This document shows, piece by piece, positions 27,916-35,315 of a stretch of DNA of 55,830 nucleotides (positions within the stretch are counted from its first letter, which is position 1; every line of letters starts with the position of its first letter). The notes under the pieces are model-generated. The model worked only from the letters and a program-made list of their open reading frames with translations. It was not told the DNA's origin and did no database searches. The DNA lies in contig JACRNO010000037.1 in NCBI GenBank assembly GCA_016234855.1, positions 1 to 55,830 on the forward strand. The letters are read 5' to 3'. The translations under genes were made by a program, and so were the position numbers. This DNA comes from Deltaproteobacteria bacterium (GTDB taxonomy: Bacteria > Desulfobacterota > GWC2-55-46).

Positions 27916-28414
27916 TGGCGACGCTGAGGGGGTTCTGACGGAATACTCCGTCCTTTATATATGCGAGGTTCGGGCAGCCGCAGACGTCTGTGCCGTTTCC
28001 GAGCCTCGCGCTGAACTCGCTGAAGGCCGCCTCTCCTTCGCCTGTAATCCCGTAGACGAGGCCGAGCCGCCTGAGCATCTCCTCTGGAAAGAGCGAAAAA
28101 CCGCTTCCGCCCGCCACGACCGGCGCTCCGAGCGAGCTTATCTTTTCAGCGACCGTCGCAAGATACGGCAGGTATGATGTCGTCTTGGGGTATGTAAGGT
28201 TGTCAACATTGCGGATGGACAGGCCGATGAGGTCGGGGGTAAACCCTTTGATTGCCTCGTCGATTGCCTCGCTGATGTCCGTTGAAAAGCACAGGTCTGC
28301 CACGCGCACGTCGTGACCCGCGTCCACGAGCGGACGGGCGACGTACGCAAGCCCGATGGGCGTCACGGGGTATGGCGACTGTTCGCGGTTGGCTGATACA
28401 AGGAGTATGTTCAT
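27722..28414 (-). CDS. B12-binding-like N-terminal part of a broken radical SAM gene
   Basis: The first ~165 residues (MNILLVSANREQSPYPVTPI, then GLAYVARPLVDAGHDVRVAD, VVAGGSGFSLFPEEML, YGITGEGEAAFSEF) form the Rossmann-like cobalamin-binding domain found at the N-terminus of class B radical SAM enzymes. After NDF, near base 27905, the frame leaves the family sequence; the remaining codons to 27722 are out of frame with the radical SAM core encoded by 27073-27915. The two frames together would be one protein of about 450 residues. The product as it stands lacks the iron-sulfur motif. Enzymes of this kind are often methylases or cyclases in lipid and natural-product pathways. Confidence 0.7.
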   Translation of the reverse strand: MNILLVSANREQSPYPVTPIGLAYVARPLVDAGHDVRVADLCFSTDISEAIDEAIKGFTPDLIGLSIRNVDNLTYPKTTSYLPYLATVAEKISSLGAPVVAGGSGFSLFPEEMLRRLGLVYGITGEGEAAFSEFSARLGNGTDVCGCPNLAYIKDGVFRQNPLSVANDFGAQARLPVHLRLLHLSAPRRQPHPVPAGRGRGRRDGGDDQDSRPRLLLLCRRHLQPSGQTG

Positions 28415-28433
28415 GGACGGCCGTGTCCTTTGC

Positions 28434-28660
28434 CCGCGTATTCGTCTTAACAGACGAATACGCGGCAGTCTCGCGCCGTAGCCCCATGCAACCCTGCCGG
28501 GTTACATGGGGATGCAGGCGGCGCAATAACCTTGTTCTCTGATATTCCGGCTTGAGGGTGGTAAAAAGAGAAATCCGCGTCAGGCCGCTGCCAAGCGGCC
28601 GCCGTCTTCCCAATGTAGTGTTGGGTCTGCCTGCCACCGTATGTCTAAAGCGGGGGCTGC
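28434..28660 (-). promoter_or_regulatory. Leader region with several strong hairpins
   Basis: Upstream of the minus-strand radical SAM gene are a perfect 14-bp hairpin (28434-28447 with 28452-28465), a second one built on CCCCATG...CATGGGG (about 28482-28511), a GGCCGCT/AGCGGCC hairpin (about 28584-28601) and a CCCAA/TTGGG hairpin (about 28609-28625). No standard riboswitch consensus fits fully. They may be a structured leader, repeats or terminators of the small genes upstream. Confidence 0.4.
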
Positions 28661-28678
28661 GCTAACTCTGGCTGCAAG

Positions 28679-28906
28679 CTACAGTCTTCTGCTGTGCTTT
28701 TCAAGTATAAGGTTTTTGGTCGTAAGATTGAAAATGTCTTCGGGTTTATACCGTTCCGTTGCGCCTATGATCTCAAGGCCGATTATCTTGCCGTCGGAGT
28801 CTACGTCGAGATTTACGCCTTCCTCGATCTCCCTTGTATGCGCAACCTTCTTTTTCTGTATCCTGATATAGAGAGCGTCAACCTCTTTATCGTATTCTAT
28901 CTGCAT
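28679..28906 (-). CDS. DUF2283 protein (small partner of DUF4258)
   Basis: A 75-residue protein of the DUF2283 family: MQIEYDKEVDALYIRI at the start, then VNLDVDSDGKIIGLEIIGAT in the middle, the usual signature. ATG 28906 is preferred over an earlier in-frame codon because AGGAG lies a few bases upstream. It begins seven bases after the DUF4258 gene, as in many genomes where the two families form a pair. The function is not established; a toxin-antitoxin-like module is the usual suggestion. It lies inside the radical SAM/ketosynthase region. Confidence 0.85.
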   Translation of the reverse strand: MQIEYDKEVDALYIRIQKKKVAHTREIEEGVNLDVDSDGKIIGLEIIGATERYKPEDIFNLTTKNLILEKHSRRL

Positions 28907-28913
28907 ACGTCTC

Positions 28914-29135
28914 CTATTTGCCCTTATCAATAGCCGTTATGATAATTATCCTGCCGTCTTCCTCTTTATAAGTGACTTTAAGCAGCCTTTTGCCAGTATG
29001 TTTAAACGCATTTTTTCTGCCTTTTGTAGAATCCTCTGTCATATCCGGGTGGTGGATTGTCAAGGAAATCTCGTCTTCAGAGATTCCTCTCCACCGCATC
29101 TGCCGACAGGCATGCCTACTAAAGTAGATTTCCAC
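28914..29135 (-). CDS. DUF4258 protein (RelE-fold toxin-like)
   Basis: A 73-residue protein of the DUF4258 type (MEIYFSRHACRQMRWRGI, with ISEDEI and a C-terminal LLKVTYKEEDGRIIIITAI). It shares the layout of the protein at 7885-8202 but is shorter. It is followed seven bases later by a DUF2283 gene, the common two-gene arrangement. Family 3 repeat copy 2 lies just upstream at 29177-29263. The pair interrupts the minus-strand biosynthetic run between the two radical SAM genes and is probably an insertion. Confidence 0.85.
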   Translation of the reverse strand: MEIYFSRHACRQMRWRGISEDEISLTIHHPDMTEDSTKGRKNAFKHTGKRLLKVTYKEEDGRIIIITAIDKGK

Positions 29136-29176
29136 TCAATACCCTGCCTTAAGCGCTTCACGGCAACCCAATCGCC

Positions 29177-29263
29177 GTCATTCCCGCATGTTCTTGGCGG
29201 GAATCCAGTTTTTTTGAATCTCGCAGCCAAACATGGATTCCCGACTAAAACCTCGGGAATGAC
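29177..29263. repeat. Palindromic repeat, family 3, copy 2
   Basis: GTCATTCCCGCATGTTC at the left end and CTCGGGAATGAC at the right, with the inner pair GGGAATCCAG / ATGGATTCCC. It is a shorter version of the element at 7163-7272. Confidence 0.8.
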
Positions 29264-29351
29264 GCGTCAATAGGCGAAATTTAACTGGACAACCAAGACA
29301 GTATCTACTATTTAATTTCCGAGAGTCGGCAACGTCTCGGCCGCAGGCCGG

Positions 29352-30419
29352 TTACTGCGCGGCCTTGGCCTTGCGCGAGTTCTTGCGAAGCCAGCAGGCC
29401 GGGTCGGACGCCAGGTAGTTGCCCGTCTGTTGATAGGCGTTGCCGCGGCAGCCGTAGCAGTCGGCGGCGAATTCGCAGGAAGAACACTCGCCTTCGATGG
29501 TTGAGTAGATATTACGCAGGTTCTGTATCACCGGAGACTTCAGCAGTATATCCTTGAGGGATTCCTTACGAAGGTCTCCGACGGGCATGTCTATGCCCGT
29601 GCAGGGCTGAATCTTGCCCTGCGAGTTCACGAGGCACGAGTAGAGGTGCCTCTTGCAAGTGAAAGATGCGATGGTCGGATGAGGATGCCACTTGTGGCCG
29701 AACCGCGTCTCGTCTATTCCCTTGAGCTTGTCGAATACCGCGCTCAGCTCGTCGTTGGATACGGCAAGCTCCTTGAATTCCTTTGCGCGCCCCTGGTTGG
29801 TGATGATCTCGAAATACGGTATGACGCCGCGCTCGCGCGCCCACGTCCACATATCCGGTATCTCGTTGAGATTCTGGCGGCAGATGACCGTCTGGATGCC
29901 GAGTTGCACGTGTCCCTTGGGGTATCCCGCTTCGACAAGGTAGTTGAAGCCGCGTTGAATCTTCTCGAAGCAGCCTTTTACCCCGCCGAGGAGGTCTTGC
30001 ACCTCGGCTATGTTCGAGTTGCGCTTTATGACGACCGAGACCTCGTTGGCGAGGAGGAACCGCGCAAGCTCCGGGGTCATGAGCATGCCGTTGGTGAAAA
30101 GGCTCTGGTCGAGTCCGAGCTTGTGGATGAACTCGACCACCTCGGTCACGCGGTCGTACATGAGCGGCTCGCCGCCGCCGAGAAGGATAATCTTCCTCGC
30201 GCCCAGGTCTTTCGCCTGAACGATGATGCCCTTCATCTCGTCGAGCGTCAGTTCGCCCTCAAGAGGGGCGCCCGCGCTGGCGTAGCAGTAGATGCAGCGC
30301 ATGTTGCAGCGCTTGCTGAACTCGAGCTCCAGAGAGAGGAGACCGCCGCGCCTGAGGCTCGCGGCGATATCCTCGTCCGTGAAATCAAGCCCGTGTATAA
30401 CCTCATAGTTTAACGTCAT
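29352..30419 (-). CDS. Radical SAM protein with SPASM domain
   Basis: A 355-residue enzyme. The SAM/iron-sulfur motif is Cys38, Cys42 and Cys45 (CNMRCIYC), followed by LLGGGEPLMY. A C-terminal SPASM-type region holds further cysteines (CTGID, CSSCEFAADCYGCRGNAY, DPACW) for auxiliary clusters. SPASM enzymes modify peptides or small molecules. No precursor peptide gene is seen nearby, so the substrate is open. The N-terminus overlaps the CoA-ligase gene by 17 bases, which implies tight coupling with it and with the ketosynthase operon upstream. Confidence 0.92.
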   Translation of the reverse strand: MTLNYEVIHGLDFTDEDIAASLRRGGLLSLELEFSKRCNMRCIYCYASAGAPLEGELTLDEMKGIIVQAKDLGARKIILLGGGEPLMYDRVTEVVEFIHKLGLDQSLFTNGMLMTPELARFLLANEVSVVIKRNSNIAEVQDLLGGVKGCFEKIQRGFNYLVEAGYPKGHVQLGIQTVICRQNLNEIPDMWTWARERGVIPYFEIITNQGRAKEFKELAVSNDELSAVFDKLKGIDETRFGHKWHPHPTIASFTCKRHLYSCLVNSQGKIQPCTGIDMPVGDLRKESLKDILLKSPVIQNLRNIYSTIEGECSSCEFAADCYGCRGNAYQQTGNYLASDPACWLRKNSRKAKAAQ

Positions 30420-31707
30420 TGGCCTTGCGCCTCCTGTCGATGAATAACATGGGCTTGCGTCCGCCGCCTTCGAAGAGGATCTTGTCGACCTCCTGCGGCG
30501 GCATGACCTCGACCTGCGGCGTCACGCGCGCCTTTGCGCGTATGGCGTCGCATATATCGAGCTTGAACGCGCTTTTCATGTTGTGCGAGCCGACCCGGAC
30601 TATCAGGGCGTCGCTGTGGTCGTCTCCGGTGTATGCCTCTATAACGTAGTTCTCGACCCCGTTTATGCCGACCAGGGCGTTCTCAATGGCGCGCGGGTAG
30701 ATGGTCGCTCCCTTGACCTTCAGCTTATGGGCCTTCCTGCCGATGACCGGGCCGAGCCTTACGGAGCTTGCCCCGCACTCGCATGCGCCTTTGACCTTGA
30801 AGGTCACGTCCCCGGTGCGATACCGGATAAGGGGCGTGCCTTCGACGCCGAAGGTCGTGACGACAAGCTCGCCTGCCTCGCCGTCCGGCGCGATATGTCC
30901 GTCTTCGTCTATTATCTCGGCGTAGACGAGGTCGGAGTGGCCGTGCAGGCCGCTACGCGACGGGCACTCGCAAAAGGCGGCGGAGATTTCCGTGATGCCG
31001 TATGTCGAGTAAGTCTCCAGCCCGTCTAATCTTTCTACTATATTGCCCAGCTCATTGGAAGTAAAATCCGCGTTCCGTATCGTCTCGCCGATAAGCACCG
31101 CCTTTCTGATGCCGAGGGAGTTGATATCGATATCATCCTTGTCAGCCTGGCGGTAGACGGCCGAGATGAACGACGGCACGGCCACTATGCCGGTCGGCCT
31201 GAGGGCCTGGATGACCTCAAGGTGTTTTCTCGGGCTGTGCGGCCCGAGCCGCACCACGCCCGCGCCGAGCTTGCGCAGCCCTGAGTAGTAGGCCATGCCC
31301 GCGATAAAGAGGTTATCCAGCGTGACCGCGAGCAGAAAGATGTCCGAGGGCGTAACCCCGGCCCTGGCGAATGCGCGGCGCTCGTTCTCGGCAAGGCGCG
31401 CAAGGTCGCCTGTTGTAAGCCAGTTGTAGACGTGCGTGCCGGTCGTCCCCGTGGTCGCCACTACCTCGGCGACCTCGGTCATAGGCACGCAGAGGAAGGC
31501 GGAGTTCTCCTCCTGTATGTCGGCCTTGGACGTGAGCGGGATGGAGGCGATATCGTCGATGGATGAAATCGCGCCCATGCCCTTGAGCCGCTTCCTGTAA
31601 AACGGCGAGCGCGAGCGACAGTAGTCGACGGTCCGGCGGAGCAGCTCGCCCTGCACGCGCCTTATTTCGGACGGCGTCATGCTCTCGATTGTGTCAATAA
31701 AGCTCAT
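30403..31707 (-). CDS. PaaK-type acyl/aryl-CoA ligase (AMP-forming)
   Basis: A 434-residue adenylate-forming enzyme of the phenylacetate-CoA ligase type. It has the P-loop-like ATTGTTGTHVYN near residue 85, the YGITEISAAFCECPS segment (adenylation motif) near 240, and TPLIRYRTGDVT with the hinge Asp near 300. A C-terminal domain begins at RKAHKLKVKGATIYP. Family members activate aromatic or other carboxylic acids as CoA thioesters; some release the acyl-adenylate onto carrier proteins. In this operon it is the obvious candidate for supplying a starter unit. The substrate cannot be read from the sequence. It starts 43 bases after the half-length KS-like gene. Confidence 0.9.
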   Translation of the reverse strand: MSFIDTIESMTPSEIRRVQGELLRRTVDYCRSRSPFYRKRLKGMGAISSIDDIASIPLTSKADIQEENSAFLCVPMTEVAEVVATTGTTGTHVYNWLTTGDLARLAENERRAFARAGVTPSDIFLLAVTLDNLFIAGMAYYSGLRKLGAGVVRLGPHSPRKHLEVIQALRPTGIVAVPSFISAVYRQADKDDIDINSLGIRKAVLIGETIRNADFTSNELGNIVERLDGLETYSTYGITEISAAFCECPSRSGLHGHSDLVYAEIIDEDGHIAPDGEAGELVVTTFGVEGTPLIRYRTGDVTFKVKGACECGASSVRLGPVIGRKAHKLKVKGATIYPRAIENALVGINGVENYVIEAYTGDDHSDALIVRVGSHNMKSAFKLDICDAIRAKARVTPQVEVMPPQEVDKILFEGGGRKPMLFIDRRRKANDVKL

Positions 31708-31750
31708 GGTATACGGGTGGTTGCCCGGGTTTTATACGTGTTGCCTCAGA

Positions 31751-32392
31751 TTAATCAGGCAAACTTCCGATCTCTACAAATACCATATTTCCACCCCATT
31801 TATCCACACCTTTAATGCTCCCGTCTTTTCCGTTAATCATGGCATAGATGGAACCGAAGGTCTCTTCAATGGAGGCTGTGGAAGCGGCGTCCCCGGCCGC
31901 CGCTTGCGTATCGGTTATCCTGATTGTCCTGTGCCTTGCGCCCTTGGGCGCTCCGGCGTCCTGCATCAGCATGGCAAAGGCCGCCTTTTGAGAGAACCCG
32001 CCGGCAATAACGGCCCTGCATATGCCCGTCTGTATCAGGTCGAAGGCCAATCCGGCCGCTTTGAGGAACGAGAGCGGGCCATCGGTTACGGTAAAGGTCT
32101 CGTGATGAAGCCCGAAGGCGATGGTCGTCTGCGCGGTTATGGCGTTGGCGCTCGTGTACGGGAAGGAGAGCGGGCTTGCGCCGAGCGGGCCTTCGGCAAG
32201 CACGCCTCTGTAATATTCCTCCTTGCACTCGTCAATGGCGTTGTCCGCGCCCAGGACTATGCCCGTGCGCTCGCGCTCCACCCATGCGGCCTTTCGCAGG
32301 ACTTCCGAGACCGCGCTCAGTATAAGCTCTTCCGAACGCAAGACGGTCTTTACGCGCTTCACGCCCTCGATTTCCGCGAGCGGCTCGCGCAT
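31751..32392 (-). CDS. Half-length ketosynthase-like protein without catalytic cysteine
   Basis: A 213-residue protein matching only the N-terminal half of FabF-type ketosynthases: RTGIVLGADNAIDECKEEY, SANAITAQTTIAFGLHHETF and AVIAGGFSQKAAF align with the first thiolase-like half. The position of the active-site Cys is occupied by the DGPL segment, and the C-terminal half with both His residues is absent. Short KS-like proteins of this kind (Ketoacyl-synt_2-like) occur in aryl polyene clusters. The family start should lie about 12 residues before ATG 32392. In frame upstream is KKVYITAAS, preceded at 32428 by an ATC codon a few bases after GGAGG, so an unusual start or a lost ATG is possible. 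A family-1 repeat lies just upstream. Confidence 0.75.
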   Translation of the reverse strand: MREPLAEIEGVKRVKTVLRSEELILSAVSEVLRKAAWVERERTGIVLGADNAIDECKEEYYRGVLAEGPLGASPLSFPYTSANAITAQTTIAFGLHHETFTVTDGPLSFLKAAGLAFDLIQTGICRAVIAGGFSQKAAFAMLMQDAGAPKGARHRTIRITDTQAAAGDAASTASIEETFGSIYAMINGKDGSIKGVDKWGGNMVFVEIGSLPD

Positions 32393-32451
32393 GAGCGAGG
32401 CGGCGGTTATGTAGACTTTCTTTTCGATGACGCCCTCCGTTAAAGCGTTTT

Positions 32452-32628
32452 AAGAAAATCCTGATTGACTAAGACGAATTGTCATTTCGAGCGTGTGAGC
32501 CTTTAGCCCTGAGCGCAGCGAATGGGGAGAAATCTTGTTTTTAGATGAGTTAAGAAGTTGCGAGATTCTTCGTCGCTGCGCTCCTCAGAATGACAGAAAG
32601 AAAATGAATTAATCAGAGCTTCCCTAAG
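32452..32628. repeat. MITE-like element, family 1, copy 2
   Basis: Shares the core GTCATTTCGAGCG...CTCAGAATGAC and the right end AATCAGAGCTTCCCTAA with the copy at 863-1008. The left end is diverged (ATCCTGATTGACTA). It lies within the ketosynthase operon. On the minus strand the terminal TTAGGGAAGC supplies the TAG stop codon of the radical SAM gene at 32624-34108. Confidence 0.75.
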
Positions 32629-34108
32629 CCTTTCTGCCGGTTGCCTTGCGTCTGCTGAAGATGCCGTAGATGCGTCTGAACGGCCTTACGGCATGGTATT
32701 TTAAAAATTCGTTCTGAGCGGCAAAGAGCCTTTTAAGCCCGGCGCGGTCTTGCAAAAGCGCGCCGAGCAGCTCTATGGTCTTACGCGGCCTGCGGTAGAA
32801 ACGGGCGAGCGCGGCGCGGTACTCGCGGTCGAGTTCTTCCTCGGTGAATCCGTTCGGCACGAAGACGAAGTTCATGGCCGTCATCCGCCGCCAGTCCGGG
32901 TTGAACGTCCCGTATTTGTGCGCCTCCCGGTAGATCTGGCTGCCGGGGTAGGGCGTCAGCTTGCTGATGTTGATATGGTCGAAGGGGAGCCTGCATGCCA
33001 GATCGACCGTCTCCTTTATCGTCTCGCGGGTCTCGCCCGGGTGTCCCATCATGAAGAGGCCCTTGACCTTGATTCCTGCCTCGTGCGTCAGCCTGACCCC
33101 GCGCTCTATCTGAGGGATGGTTATCCCCTTGCAGACCAGGTCGAGTATCCGCTGCGAGCCGCTCTCTATGCCGAAGGCGATCTCCCAGCATCCGGCGCGT
33201 TTCATCATGGCGAGCGAGTCGGCAGTGACCGAGTCCACCTTCGCGTCGCACGACCACGTGACGTCGAGTTTTTTTTCGATAATCGTCTCGCATATCGCGT
33301 TAAGCCGCGTGCGGGAGGCCGCGAAGAGGTCGTCGTAGAATAGGAGGTGCTTTACACCGTAACGCCCGACGAGATGCTCTATCATCCGGCAGATATACCC
33401 GGCGCTGTAGGCGCGGTAGCGGTTGCCGAAGACCGAACGGTCGCAAAAGGTGCACTGGAACGGGCACCCACGCGAGGTGACCATCGAGGCCACGGGCAGC
33501 GCCTTGTAGCTCAACAGCGGGGGCTGGTAACGGTTCGGAAAACCCTCGAGCAGGTCCCAAGCCGGCATGGGCAGCGTGTCAAGGTCTGTTATGTACGGCC
33601 TCTTCTGAGTGAGCAGGGCCTTGCCCTCGCGCCTGTAAACGACGCCTGAGACGCTTCTGAGACCGGTAACCCCGTTTTTTTTGACGGTATCAAGCGCCTC
33701 GATTATCGTCTCTTCTCCTTCGCCAACTACGCCGAAGTCGAACTGCGGGTATCCGTCTATCGTCTCAACGGGGATGGCCGTCACGTGCGGCCCTCCGATA
33801 AGTGTTATGACCCTGGGGTCTGCGTCCTTGATCGCCTGCGCAAGGGCTGCGGCGTTGGGAAAAGAGGCGGTTGAGGCGCGAAAGCCCACGGCGTCGGGTT
33901 TTGCGGCCAGGATATACGCCAGCGCGTCCTTCATGCTCAACTGGAGCGCGCCCGCCTCGACTATGACCGGCGTATGCCCAGCTTCCCGCAGGACCGCGGC
34001 AAGACAGCACAGGCCAAAGGACGGTGTCGTGTTCTCCAGCGTCTTGGGCAGCGGCGCGCCGTCGTCCCAGACGGTAAAGGGCGGATTTACGAGGCAGATG
34101 GTTGACAT
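32624..34108 (-). CDS. Class B radical SAM protein (B12-binding-like N-terminal domain)
   Basis: A 494-residue protein. Residues about 1-170 form a cobalamin-binding-like Rossmann domain (ICLVNPPF, GFRASTASF, ITLIGGPHVT, GVVGEGEETI) without the classical DxHxxG. The radical SAM core starts at Cys215, Cys219 and Cys222 (CPFQCTFC) and continues with FYDDLFAAS, EIAFGIESGS and GLFMMGHPGET. A basic C-terminal tail follows. The layout is that of BchE/HpnJ-type enzymes, which methylate or cyclise unactivated carbons. The stop codon is part of the adjacent repeat's terminal sequence, so the last residues may be altered. It starts 16 bases after the ketosynthase gene, which supports a role in the same pathway. 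Confidence 0.92.
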   Translation of the reverse strand: MSTICLVNPPFTVWDDGAPLPKTLENTTPSFGLCCLAAVLREAGHTPVIVEAGALQLSMKDALAYILAAKPDAVGFRASTASFPNAAALAQAIKDADPRVITLIGGPHVTAIPVETIDGYPQFDFGVVGEGEETIIEALDTVKKNGVTGLRSVSGVVYRREGKALLTQKRPYITDLDTLPMPAWDLLEGFPNRYQPPLLSYKALPVASMVTSRGCPFQCTFCDRSVFGNRYRAYSAGYICRMIEHLVGRYGVKHLLFYDDLFAASRTRLNAICETIIEKKLDVTWSCDAKVDSVTADSLAMMKRAGCWEIAFGIESGSQRILDLVCKGITIPQIERGVRLTHEAGIKVKGLFMMGHPGETRETIKETVDLACRLPFDHINISKLTPYPGSQIYREAHKYGTFNPDWRRMTAMNFVFVPNGFTEEELDREYRAALARFYRRPRKTIELLGALLQDRAGLKRLFAAQNEFLKYHAVRPFRRIYGIFSRRKATGRKA

Positions 34109-34124
34109 ATCTATTACGTTCTTC

Positions 34125-35315
34125 CTATGTCCGCTCTCCGAATATTATCGCGGCGTTCTGTCCGCCGAACCCGGCCGAGAGCGAGAGGCTGGTTTTTACC
34201 CGGCCGCGCCGCGCCGTGTTTGGTATGCAGTCGAGGTCGCAGTCCGGGTCAGGGGTCGAGTAGTGTATCGTCGGCGGCATGATGCCGTCCCTTATGGCAA
34301 GCAGGCACGCGGCCGCCTCGAGCGCGCCGCCCGCGCCGAACGAGTGGCCTATCATCGACTTTATCGAGCTTACGGGAATCTCGCGGGCCGCATCTCCGAA
34401 GGCGAGCTTGATGGCCCGTGTCTCCATGGCGTCGTTATAGAGTGTGCCGGTGCCGTGGGCGTTTATGTAATCGATATCCGTAACGTCCGCGTCCGCGAGC
34501 GCGGCCGTTATGGCTGAGGCAAGTCCGCGTCCGTCCCTGTCCGGGGCGGTGAGGTGGCGGCCGTCGGCGCGGGATGCGTAACCCATGACAGCGCCGTATA
34601 TCTTCGCCCCGCGCCTTGTCGCGGCATTGGCCTCTTCCAGCACGAGGATGCACGCGCCTTCGCCCAGCACAAGGCCGTCGCGGTCCTTGTCAAAAGGACG
34701 TATCGCCGTTTTTGAGAGCGCGCGCAGCGAATTGAAGCCTGAGAAGGCGAACTCCGAGAGGGTATCGACCCCGCCCGCAACGGCCACGTTGGCCTTGTTG
34801 CTGCGTATGGCGCGCATGGCCATGCCTATGGCGTCTGTGCCGGATGCGCAGGCCGTGGACAGGGTCATGGACGGGCCTGAGATGTTGTATCGCGTCTTGA
34901 GGGTGTCTATTCCGGAGCGCAGGTGATAGGAAGGCGGCAAAGGGGCGTTGGCAGCCCAAGCCTTCTGGCCTTCGATGACGCCGCCGAGGACCGTGCCGAC
35001 GTAGAGGGCCGTATTGGCCGATGCGGGATTGATTCCTGCGTCAACAACGGCGTCCTGATACGCCCGGTCAAGGAAGGCCAGCCAGCGCGCTTCATCGGGC
35101 CGGGCCGGGTCAGGCTCAAACAACGTCTCGCACGCGATATGCGTGGGATAGGCGGACGTATCGAATGCGCGGATAGGCCCGGCCGTATCCCTGCCCGCTA
35201 TAAGCCCGCTCCAGAACTTGTCGAGTCCAAGGTCCCGGCCATCGCAAGACGAGACGCCCATGGGCGAGACGACGCCTATGCCCGTGACAACGGCCTCGCG
35301 CCGCGCCGGTTGCAT
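34125..35315 (-). CDS. Beta-ketoacyl synthase (FabF-like), catalytically complete
   Basis: A 396-residue ketosynthase. The catalytic triad is intact: Cys156 in STACASGTD, His287 in NAHGTGT and His324 in SMIGHSFGAG. VLGEGACILVLEE and the C-terminal SLSAGFGGQNAAIIF are typical. It should perform decarboxylative condensation of acyl groups with malonyl-ACP. ATG 35315 is chosen because it overlaps the methyltransferase stop by one base (TGATG) and starts the fold at once. It is the second active KS in the operon; the two are clearly different proteins, so they may act at different steps or on different chain lengths. No ACP gene is visible nearby. Confidence 0.93.
   Translation of the reverse strand: MQPARREAVVTGIGVVSPMGVSSCDGRDLGLDKFWSGLIAGRDTAGPIRAFDTSAYPTHIACETLFEPDPARPDEARWLAFLDRAYQDAVVDAGINPASANTALYVGTVLGGVIEGQKAWAANAPLPPSYHLRSGIDTLKTRYNISGPSMTLSTACASGTDAIGMAMRAIRSNKANVAVAGGVDTLSEFAFSGFNSLRALSKTAIRPFDKDRDGLVLGEGACILVLEEANAATRRGAKIYGAVMGYASRADGRHLTAPDRDGRGLASAITAALADADVTDIDYINAHGTGTLYNDAMETRAIKLAFGDAAREIPVSSIKSMIGHSFGAGGALEAAACLLAIRDGIMPPTIHYSTPDPDCDLDCIPNTARRGRVKTSLSLSAGFGGQNAAIIFGERT

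Noticed and set aside
28540-28680. Cobalamin riboswitch upstream of the B12-type radical SAM gene
   Set aside because: Short stretches such as GCAGCCCCCGC and GGGAAGACGGC resemble the consensus, but the order and the remaining conserved boxes are missing.
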